Source: Euphorbia lathyris (lineage: Eukaryota > Streptophyta > Magnoliopsida > Malpighiales > Euphorbiaceae). From it: a stretch of DNA of 64,000 nt. The translations under genes and the position numbers were made by a program. Each line of letters starts with the position of its first letter. Positions within the stretch are counted from its first letter, which is position 1. The notes under the pieces were generated by a model that was not told where the DNA came from, searched no databases, and saw nothing but the letters and a program-made list of their open reading frames with translations. This document shows, piece by piece, positions 1-10,300 of this stretch. The stretch lies in assembly GCF_963576675.1 (NCBI RefSeq), contig NC_088917.1:13482001-13546000 (forward strand), given 5' to 3'.

Positions 1-548
1 CTAACATCTAAGGTTCTGACTACCCAATGATACTTGAAATTTTAAAACTTCACATCTTATGTTAATACAAAATTCATCTTCCGTTAATGGCATTTGAAAT
101 TGTACCGTCTGTTAATACAAAATTCATCTTCTGTTAATACATGAGACTTGAAACCAGAGGACGGAATGGTAATTAAGGGAGAGAAAGTATATGGGCCGAA
201 TTTTATACATTAGCGATGAAATAATTTAATTAATAATTATAATTAGATTATGGTTATAATTAAATTATCTGATTATGGGATAATATTAATTGGAAGGTTT
301 AATGTGATTATATCTCTAATTAATTAAATCTCTGATATAAATAAATGTCTAATTAGGATTAGGATTATTATCTATTTATATTAAGATATAAATAAAGATA
401 ATGGTTATATTTATTTATCTAATTAGTAATCCTATTCGGATAGGATTCTAATTAATTAAATTAAATTCCTAACATAAATGTTTATAAAAAAAAAAAAATT
501 CCTAACATAAATAAATATCTAATTAAATTATGATTATCATTTTTTTTA
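1..548. other. AT-rich DNA without a gene
   Basis: No plausible reading frame is present. The sequence is AT-rich. The part from about 290 to 480 and the part from about 1085 to 1200 share similar wording (stretches about tattaagatataaataaagataatg, and cctatt followed by a ggattctaatta-like segment). They look like two halves of one older repeat, split by the element at 549-1085. Nothing else can be supported. Confidence 0.4.
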
Positions 549-1085
549 TTACGGGTTAAGGTGCAAAAATACCCCTAACGTTTTGGGCCAGGAGCAATTT
601 TACCCCTAACGTTAATAAATTGGATCAATTTGAGAAATAATTCATTAAACCGTCTTCTAGGTTATGAATCTTGTTATCTACACTTCATATATGCGTCATT
701 TTATCAGTAACCAATCACAAACATTTGTTGGGATGTGAAAAAATAAAAAAATAAAAAAAGTACTGTCTTTTTGTAAGGATTGAACAAAAAAAAATATCAA
801 AAAAATCCACCGAATTTATAAATATTAATCTCAAATTCTATTATTAAATTATAAAAAAAAACTTAAATCCTTTTTTTAGAACGAATTATTGTGTAACTGG
901 TGCAGAATAATGAACAAAAATATATGTGTTTATAATATTGTCTGAAATTGATCCAATTTATAAACGGTAGGAGTAAAATTGCTCTTGGCTTCCAACGTTA
1001 GGGGGTAAAATTGCACCATTTTAGACGTTAAGGGCAAAATTGCTCCTGATCCAAAACGTTAGGGGTATTTTTGCACCTTAACCCT
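549..1085. mobile_element. Inverted-repeat (MITE-like) element, first family copy
   Basis: Both ends carry the same sequence in opposite orientation. The left end begins GGGTTAAGGTGCAAAAATAC and the right end is its reverse complement. The arms continue with alternating 'gcaattttacccctaacgt' phrases for roughly 90 to 100 bp. The centre is AT-rich and non-coding. The length (about 540 bp) and long arms suit a non-autonomous DNA transposon, possibly Mutator-type. No convincing target-site duplication could be read. A second complete but more diverged copy lies at 16365-16850, and truncated copies lie at 29729-30020 and 43928-44216. Confidence 0.65.
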
Positions 1086-1449
1086 TTATTTATATTAAAA
1101 TGTAGGTAAAGATAATGATACTATTTTTATTTGTTTATCTATTAGTAAACCTATTTAGAATAGGATTATAATTAAGTGATTAAAACTAATGTGATTAAGG
1201 TTAATATTTAAAAGACTATAAATAGTCCCCATACCTATGAATTTCGGCCATGGCATATTCAAGAGACTAAAAATTTCTTCCGACTTCATCTCGTCTTAAT
1301 TACTCTTTCGTTTACTCTCTCTTTGATCTCGTGACGATTCCTTTAGAGACAATCAATTTAGATTGCTATTAATAACCGTTTTATTTTCTGTTGATTCCAT
1401 TGTTCGTGAAACTCGTTTGATAAGTTGTGGGCACTTGTTTAATCCCTTT
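1086..1449 (+). other. Spacer with an isolated TATA-like box
   Basis: A TATAAATA box at 1217-1224 is followed by a pyrimidine-rich stretch (about 1270-1340), as in a plant promoter and leader or in the LTR of a retrotransposon. No coding region follows on this strand; the next recognisable sequence is a minus-strand LINE. It is best treated as a possible LTR fragment of an unidentified element. Confidence 0.25.
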
Positions 1450-3434
1450 TTATATGAAATAACGATTAACGAATTTTTGGAAAAGGGAAATAGATAAAAT
1501 TTTATAATTCCGCTGCGCAACCGTATCCAAAAGCACGCAGGTAGGGAATATCGACAGCCAATCAAGAGACCCAAATGCACGATCTATGTGTTCCTGAACT
1601 TCATTAGTTTTGGCACAGTGTCTTATCCAGGTAAACGAGTAGCCGGTTAGCTCAATCTCGGTTAGATTGCAGACACCCACAGTCTTCTGGAATCCCCGAA
1701 GGCACCACTCATTGTTGAAACATAAACTGATTGGACAATGGTGTTATCTTTGGATTTGTCAGCTCCTCTTCCGTGTTTCCTTTCTTCTATCATCTCCAAC
1801 CCTTCTTCAGTACCAATAGCATTTTGGTTCACCTGCTGATTAGGAAGTTCATTCTCTTTTCCTGTACCAAAGATGCTAGCCCCAAAATTCTTTGCGAGAT
1901 GTAGGAAATTTGGTTTGGCCGCTACCCTTGTCTTACTAAGAGGAACAACTGACTCTTTCGTCTCTTGACCTAATGAAAATGAATTATCTCCTAGGTCTGA
2001 TTCCTCTCGCAACCATCGTTCTCCCCCTAACGGATTGTTACATTGAAACGATGCTCTAATGCTAGCATCCCAGTTTCTGATAACTTCATCCTACTACATC
2101 TGGAAGTACATGTCGCAATGCCTATCCAGGTGGCCAATCAAATCGCATATAAAAGAAAAGCTAGGTAATTTTTCATATTTGAATGAACATGTAATCCATT
2201 CGCCTCCTACTTTCTGCACCTTTTTCTCCTTTTGTAGCGGTTTTCGAATATCCATACTAATTCGTAAACGCATGACATTCCTCTCTAGAGACCATCTGTT
2301 CCTCGAGTCATAGCTGATAAAGGTGCCTATAAAGTTTCCAAGCGCGATAACCACTGTTTCATTGAAAAGTCCATGATTCAAGCTATGCACCTGGACCCAG
2401 AATGTGGATAGATGGAGACTAACTTGGATTGGATCTTCATTAAGTTTTAATTCATGCAGTAGAAGCAAGCTATTGTCCAAAGTCCATGGACCATTATCCA
2501 TGACCCATCGTAGATCATATCGATGGAAGAAACGAAATAATATCATCGAATCACTGATTTCAGAAATAACCATCTACTTACGAGGACGCCATAATTCCTT
2601 GGCCAATATATTCTTTAAGCATAATGTCGAATAAACCTCCCACAGTTTGTTTTTTTAAGATACGAATTATGTGTTCTGAAATGCAAAGGCACATATCGGA
2701 GTGTGACTTCACTGGACTATTTTCTCCCACTTATCATCCCTTTACAGATTTATCTGCGTATCCTTATATTCTCAAACAGATGTTTTTCTTTAACAGAGCA
2801 GCATGTTTATATGCGTGAGACAATTCTTAAGGTGTTTTAGGGTTAAAGTGAGGGGAATTGGCTCTTTTTAGTAGTGCTTCAGAAAGAATAGGTTGAGGCT
2901 CAAGTTGGCTAACCTAAAAATTTGAGTGCAATGCACGGGTAAACTGTTTGTGGAGTGACATTGGCATCTAAATAACCATCTGCTTACGAGGATGCCATAA
3001 TTCTGCCATTTGATGTTTTTCTTTAACAGAGCAGCATGTTTATATGCGTGAGATAATTCTTAAGGTGTTTTAGGGTCAAAGTGAGGGGAATTGGCTCTTT
3101 TTAGTAGTGCTTCAGAAAGAATAGGTTGAGGCTCAAGTTGGCTAACCTAAAAATTTGAGTGCAATGTACGGATAAACTGTTTGTGGAGTGACATTGGCAT
3201 CTAAATAACCATCTGCTTACGAGGACGCCATGATTCTGCCATTTGATGTTTGAATATTATGAAATTAGAAGATGGTGTCATAACTAGAGAGCCCACCGGG
3301 CATAATTTGTAGCTTTCCTGCGTCTGGTTGTTTGCGTCCACAACAAACTCGAATCCATCGTCGACTATGGTGAGATTTTGCAGTTGCGATTCCATTATCG
3401 GAGCAAACCCTAACAACAACCATGCCGGCAACAA
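1450..3434 (-). mobile_element. Decayed LINE (L1-type) remnant: ORF1 and start of endonuclease
   Basis: Read on the minus strand from about 3390 down, the pieces follow the order of a plant L1-type LINE. The start of a DUF4283 domain lies at 3390-3201 and ends in a WRPRKQ motif. The rest of DUF4283 is at 2573-2150 (WVMDNGPWTLDN, LSTFWVQVHSL). A zinc-knuckle-like segment at about 2140-2100 has lost one cysteine. A polar ORF1 tail lies at 2012-1662. A short endonuclease segment at 1680-1490 has the expected GYSFTW and HIDRAFGSLDW patterns. ORF1 is interrupted near 2590 by extra DNA including a tandem repeat, stops separate the pieces, and the reverse transcriptase is absent. This is a dead, 3'-incomplete copy. 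The family assignment rests on motif order, not on a database match. Confidence 0.7.
2780..3245. repeat. Tandem direct repeat, 2 x 233 bp
   Basis: Two adjacent units, 2780-3012 and 3013-3245, are almost identical. Each ends with the sequence that encodes the LINE ORF1 motif WRPRK on the minus strand. The same short motif occurs a third time at about 2567-2600, where the LINE frame resumes. The repeat therefore sits exactly where ORF1 is interrupted, with about 180 bp of unrelated sequence (2601-2779) next to it. Copies differ at only a few positions, so the duplication is younger than the LINE. Confidence 0.85.
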
Positions 3435-3669
3435 AATTAAACAAAAAGGAAGATGAAGCCTGCCTCAATCAATATAATCAAATCAATCCAATACAGTGCA
3501 AATGTAGTCTACACGAGGAAGAAAAAAACAATTTTTACTTATATAACTAACTAAGGGTATTTCGGTATTTTAATGTAGAAAATAAATTTTAGAGCTCATT
3601 AGGTTAGATTTGCCGTCTCATTTCTTGATATAAACCTCAAACCTCAAATTTATTCAATTAGAGATCAGA
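3435..3669 (+). promoter_or_regulatory. Putative upstream region of the pseudokinase gene
   Basis: This short AT-rich stretch lies between the LINE remnant and the first ATG of the kinase gene. A TATAAA box at 3629-3634 lies only about 40 bp before the ATG, which would leave a very short leader, so the box may not be the true one. Because the gene begins right after a LINE copy, part of its promoter may come from transposon-derived DNA. Confidence 0.3.
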
Positions 3670-6600
3670 ATGACCGAGGAAGAAAAAGTTAAGGAATCAT
3701 CCCTATCAGGTTGCTGCTTCTTTCTATGTATTTTATAACAAGATTGTAAAAAACTGTCCTAAAATCGTTTACTCTTTTGGCAGGTCGATGTAAGCGAATC
3801 CATATCACTCGTTTGACAGACAAAGAACTAGAGAAATGTGTCAATGGATTGAGCGAAGAAAATTTTATGGGAAAATTCCAATTTGGAGAAGTTTATCGCG
3901 GAACTTATAATGGAATAGAGGTGGTTGTGAAGATTTGGAAAAAACAGGGTCGATATAAAGTGCTTCCAGGGGAAAACGAAGGCAGATTGGAAGTGAGCTT
4001 CTTCGACTAGTTTTCTGAAATTCTTGCATTTTATTTATTTATTTTGTGGTAAGTAAAATTGTGCTTCAATTTATTTTAAAGGATGAAAGATGTTTACATC
4101 AATATTTCCGAAACTACGAGTTCCATCCAAATGTGGCTAAGGCGTGCGCATTCTGTCATGGCAGCAAACATCTTGCTGTTGTTTATCATACGAATCCAAA
4201 GGCAATAGACACACTACATAATCTCATTGAAAAAGGTATAGTTTCATGTCACTGTTGCTATTTCTTTTGATATTGCGGATGTTATTCGTTTTCTTCTTTT
4301 AACCATTAATCTAATTTACTTGTTTTGAGAACTCACTCTAAATTGTACGATCTGGAATTTACTTATCTTTTAGCGTACATGTTTTTGCTGAAATCATAAA
4401 ATAAAATCATTATATTTTTATGATATCAAGCTCATTTTCCTATTTATGAGGATTTATCTTAAACCCTTAATTATTATTGGAACGACTGAACTAGTTGTTT
4501 GCATTTTTAGATACTTTTACATGGGCACAGAGGATCAAGGTTGCTTTTGGGCTTGCTTCTTTACTGCGGTATATGCATACTCCGCATCCTAATTGTCCGA
4601 GTGACTTGCCATATCTGATTCGCAACATAGATGCTGCTCATATATTGGTTGATCAGGTTGGTCTTTTTCTTTTGATTCCACCTTGCATCTTCATTAGTTT
4701 GGGATTTTACTTCTTTTTCTATTCTTGCTGTTATTTTCATACCATCTAACTGTTGTTCCTATGTGTGCCAAAATTTATGTATTTTTTCTTTTTTTATTTA
4801 TTTCACTTGCAAGGATCATGAGCCGCTGCTATTTGATTTTAGTATGATTTCTGGTGGAATTCTTACTGATAAAAGAGACCTTCTCGATCAACATTTACAA
4901 GGCTGTTTTGCTATACCAGGTTTTTTTTATTCTCCTATCTACCTTTATTATTTGAAGTGTCGTACCTATGTTCTCATTTGTGAAAATCCTTGATAGTTTG
5001 AATGCACCTGTACTTTTCCCCCTCATCAATGGCTATTGTATGAGTAAAATAGCCTGTCATTTTTCACACAAAAAATACCAATTTGAAAGTGCAAAATAAA
5101 ATGTCTTTGGAGTTCATGATATGGGATAACCCATCAAAGCTCTTAAAATAACAAATTGGATACTCACTAATGTGATTGTGGAAATGAGCACTCACGGTAA
5201 GTGATATCAAAGGTCCACCAGGCAACTGCCTAGTGCAAAGCATTGTTATTAGAAGAAGACCCAAAGGCGCTCAGGCGACGCGAGCACTTCAACGCAGGTG
5301 CTGGGCATGAAGAAATCATGCTTCTACAATTATCTGGCTTTTATTCTTTTTGGAAATTTTCGAAGCAATATTTGAAAGGAAAGTAGAAAACATTAATAAT
5401 TGGAATAGTTTATGAAAGTACATACACTACTTTAAGGAAATAGTGTCATAACTCAATTAATTCTAGTTTATGTAACAAATTAAACATACTTAAGGTAAGG
5501 AAAGTGGATGCATAGGAAAAATCAGATTGTATAATATTGATTTGGTAAATAAAACAACATTTCTTTCTTTAATTAAGAAGGAAAGACAGCAATTTTGGAA
5601 AGGAAATCTGCAAGGTTACTGCAGATGTACAAAGAACAGAAAATAGAAGGAAAATGCATGCCAAGAACTGCAGACTTTTGCAAGTTTACTTCTAGATTAG
5701 ACGACCTTTACAGGAGATAGTAATATATGGAAGAGAAAAAGCACATCTAGCTTTGGAAGTAATAAGGAAGATCGATTGGAAAAGAGTTCTTGGGAAAGAC
5801 CAAAAGCAACAAGTTTAAAGTCTTATATCTTACATTCTTTTTAGCTTTGTTCTTTTTGTTTCTATTGCGTACTTTGGGATTTTTCAGACTTAAAAATGAT
5901 GACCATGACTTATGTGATTAATATTTTATTTCCTAAAGTTCGATGTTGTTGTTTGTGTTTACCCTTTAATATTTCAAGTAAGGTGAGCACCTGACTCCTA
6001 GGGCGATTCGATCTGTTAGATTTAGTCCCTTAAACTTGCTTAAAGGGTCTCACTAATCCACTAACCCCACGTGGTAGACCAAGGAAAGATTTGGACAAGT
6101 TAAAATGCGGATCACTTTAAGCAAGTTTAATGGACTAACAGATCATTGTAACCACATGCGAATAGGTTATTGTAAGCAAGTTTAGGAGACTAATGAGACA
6201 TCTCCAAAGTTTAGGGGGCCAATTAGATAGTCTGGACAAGTACAGGGAGCTCCTGATGTATACTTTGAAGTACAATAAAATGTCTTCATCTCACAAAAAA
6301 CAATTTTTTTGTGCCCCTCTCTCCTATCATGTCAAATTTCTCCAAACGACCTTTTGTGGAAAATGTTTCTGAGTTATCTTTTGTGGAAAATTTAGATGAA
6401 GGGACAACCAGTAGGAAAGAGCACTTATGCAAAAAGAAGAAGAAACTATTGGTGATTGTATGGGGAAAATGAAGGAACTGTTAAATATTGTTATTCATCC
6501 AAGAATCAAGGGAAAAACAAGTAAAGAAGAAGAAGAAGCTATTATGCTGATATGGACAAAAGAACTGAGAAGTATGTATAGTAATCCAAGAGCCTAGGAA

Positions 6601-7375
6601 AAAGAGGAGCTTTATTTTTTACTTCTAGGAGTTGTGAGTAGCATCTGTATTCTATGATTGCAAACCGCCTTCTGTTATTAATTTATAATTTGCAATTGTG
6701 TGTCTTCTTTCTTCATTCTTCTATTATTATGCTTCCCTTCTACCTAAATCTCCTTTTTTTTTTAAAAGATAACAGTTAAATGTTTGCTTCTGTTTAGGTT
6801 TCTTTTCTCTAAGTAATTTGCAATATAGGCTCAAGTTCCTTTTTCTTAAAAACCGTGCCATTTTAGTCCTAAGTATCATTCTGTGTTTGGTCAATCTAAT
6901 TTCAATTTTGGAACCTCTCACTGGATGAGTTAATTTTGATACGCAGGTCCAGGTAGATGGTCGGATAGATGTGATGTTTTTTCTTATGGTGTTGTTCTAC
7001 TGTCTTTAATAAGCAAAAGAATCTACAAAGACGATGGTGACTGCACTGATGTGCCACTTGTTTACGAATTGGTGAAGAATGAGAACAAGCAGCATAACTC
7101 AGCTGCTTCTTTTGGTAAATTTAAGTCTTCCTTGATGCATCGAAGTTTAGAGTTAGAACCAGATTTTCACTTCAATGATGCCATTGAAATTACCCAATTG
7201 GCATTGCTGTGTGTTGAATGCGACCCTCAAAAACGACCAACAATGGACCAAGTTGTTGGATATTTGCAGAAAATGCATATAGTTCAAGATAATGACAATA
7301 CTTGGGAGTGCTGCAAGATGCTTGATGGTGTTGACGAAGTTCCCAAACTGCTGTATCCTCCTAAGTATCGTCGAG
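3670..7375 (+). CDS. First pseudokinase half (exons 1-6)
   Basis: The N-lobe (exon 2) has a partly kept glycine-rich loop, GKFQFGEVYRG, and the lysine of VVVKIW. Exon 3 covers the alpha-C to beta-5 region. Exon 4 holds the would-be catalytic loop, where LPYLIRNIDAAHILVDQ replaces HRDxKxxN. Exon 5 holds LLFDFS in place of DFG. Exon 6 holds the C-lobe with the conserved DVFSYGVVLLSLIS and the final arginine motif CDPQKRPTMDQV. Losing the catalytic aspartate and the DFG glycine predicts no phosphotransfer. If the donor at 7376 were not used, reading would stop at 7405-7407, giving a stand-alone protein of about 371 residues; that form cannot be ruled out. Confidence 0.75.
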
Positions 7376-10300
7376 GTACTTATAAATATCTATTTTTACC
7401 TTTGTAAACTAATCATGTACCTTAAGTTAACATACTCTTTGTTATCAGCTGTCTTGTTCTTGATTTATGCTTTTCTATTGTGGATTTAAGTTCAATAAAC
7501 TAGTTGAAATAACAGGCCAAGGCACTTTTTTTGTCATTTTTTGCCCAGATTAAGTTTCTCTTTAACAAAATACTAACAATTAAAAAAAAAAAAAAAAAAA
7601 AAAAAACAGATGCCGTAGTAGACGTCTGTGATGAGTGCACATTTTTTTTTTATAAGAATTCCAATAATGCACATCTTGAATTTGTGAAGTAACCCCAGAT
7701 ACTTTCATTCGGATTAGTGGTTTACAAACATTGTTCTAGATTTATGATAGAAATGACAACAGATTAATTTGAGAAAACAGAGGAATAGGAGAAATGGATG
7801 AAGATCCAGATGTATTAGAAACGAAAAATAGCCAAACAGGGATACAAGGGAAAGATACCACAATAGGAGTTAACCTACTGCCCAAGCACTAATGCTGAAA
7901 TAACAGAAAGTACTATCATCATGCCTTCTACCCAAAACATTACAGCTCTTTATAGGTAACAACCTGATTCTTTCACTCTCCTCTAACTAACTCAATCCCT
8001 AAACAGTCAACACGTGTCTCCCCCTTTCTTCTAGAATACACTTTCCATATCTTGGGCCTGTGGGACGTAACATCTAAAAGTTGGCCCTTGTCTCCTTTAC
8101 CAATTTATCTTACAAAATCTTTTACAAGGGAGTCTCAGATGTTTGTATGTTGGTTGGTGGGGGATTTTTTTTGTTATGCTTTAACTGTTTTATATTGATG
8201 CAAGTTGCTAAGAGTGTTGCATCTTGCAATGAGCTTACTTTGTGCTTTTTAAAATTTATATTCTTAAGGGGCTAATCACTTTAGCTGTCTATTCTATTCA
8301 TCTTAATTTTTCTGCTTTAGAAAAAAAAAATGGGTCCATGTTTTCTTTTCAAAAGCCTCCGGCACCTATCTTGAATTTTGTGTTGAAATCCCAAATACTG
8401 CCTCTGGAATTAGTTTTATTTATTTTTACTAACCGTATGCTGCAGAACCTTTTGGAAGACTTCAAGACTGTCTTGAATTGAAGCGGAAATTAGAGATTGC
8501 TACAAACAACCAAAGAAATAGAATAATAATGGCTGGGTTTACTCTTAGGTAGAGAAAGCAGATTTGAACCTAAACATAATTCCTTCTCTACGACTAAGAA
8601 CGGAGCTAAACGTGCAGATAACAATATTCGCCGTACCATACAAAAAGCATAAGTAACTTTCTATATATAATCCGCTCATAGTCCCTGTACTACCCTCCAG
8701 CTCACTGCCCCTAGGACCCAGAGAAGACTATGGTTGCATGCTAAACAGCCTTCACTTCTATTTCTTCTAATATAAACCTTCCAGGCCCGGGCCTATTACA
8801 ACAATTTGGAATTACTTTTGTATGAGTCTTAGATGTTTGTATGTAGTTTGGGGTTATCAGTCTTGGATCTTTGTATGTAATTTGCTGTGCGCTTTTTTTT
8901 TTCTAACTCTCTTTTGCTATCGATGTCTTACATTTTAGCAAGTTCTTTAGAGGATTTTCGCATCCATCATGCAATGAGCTTCCTTTGTGTGTTTTAAAGT
9001 TTACATCTTAAATTGATAATTGCCAAAAAACTTAAAAATCACCGACTATAGCAGTTTTTTCTGTGCTCCTTGTTTTACTTCTGTTTTTTTTTTTTTTTTT
9101 TTCCTTCAAGACATTGGCATGTTTTTTTTAGAGAATGCTGTAGTTAAGTATATGTGACTTTTTTGGACAGTGAAGGAACTTTGGCGACCTACAAAACAGC
9201 GTCGAAATAAAGGCTGTGGTGAAAGTCTATCAAGTGAGCATCTGTATTTCATGCAAAAACAAATATTTTCTTTTATCTATTTCTTTCTAGCGTCTCACAA
9301 TATGCCTGACATGGAAGGCGAGGTATATGTGAGGCAATTTCTGAGCGCTGTAATGATGTTCCATATTTTTTTTTGTTGTATTGTTTTTCTGTGTGAAAAT
9401 GTCGAGGATGTGAATTTGGTTTCTTAATATTATTGTGATTTTATTCAATTATTTTCCTATTTGAATTAAAAGACTCCTAAAAGTTAAGGATTTTAGTTTA
9501 GGAAATAAGTATTAACAATTAATTAGTATTTTAGGAAGTGTAAATCAGTAAACTATTGTTGAGGTTTTTAAATGTTTAAAGTTAGAACGTTTAAGAATGA
9601 AGACACTTGTGTTAAGACTTATTGCATAGGTAGGGGAGAGCTGAAAACCTTATTTGCGCCTCAATTTGCTTGGGTCATTGCCTTTTTGTGGCTAAGGCCA
9701 TACAAGAATCTGTTGCTTTATTTGCGCATGTATAGGATGACCAGAACACTAGGGAATTTCACCAAAGCTCTGAAATTTGTTTGAGTGCTTTTCGACAACT
9801 TCTAGGATAATTTCTCTTGATTTAGCAATTTGGTTCATCAGACTTGGCTTCTTTGACAATTTCTTTGTCTTCTTTAAAATGCAATATAATGTAAAATGTA
9901 AAAAGGATTTGGTATACAGTATTCCTTTAACCTGATTCCATTTCTTGACTTAAAAAGGGTTGATAGCATGCTAGGGGGATTCAACATGTAACACACTAGG
10001 AATACATGGGATACCATGTAGATTGAGAGACTACATTGATATATTTTACTTAAGAACAATACATATATATATATATATACAAGGTTTTCCTTCAATCAAG
10101 GAGACATTGTAGGCCCACAACAGTTTATAACAATGCTTTAGTTGACTTAGGCATGCTTACATTTATTACATTGACTTATTCTATAACAGAAAGTATGTTT
10201 TTGAAGTTGTAGGCTTCCAATATTCTGCTCATAATCCTAATTTCTATCCTATGTCCTAGTTATCAAATCTTCAGTTGTGGAAGATAATGAGGTCAGGGTT

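Noticed and set aside
8242..8481. Possible extra exon in intron 6 of the pseudokinase gene (AG acceptor near 8445)
   Set aside because: It meets a stop after a few codons in the needed phase and shows no kinase similarity.
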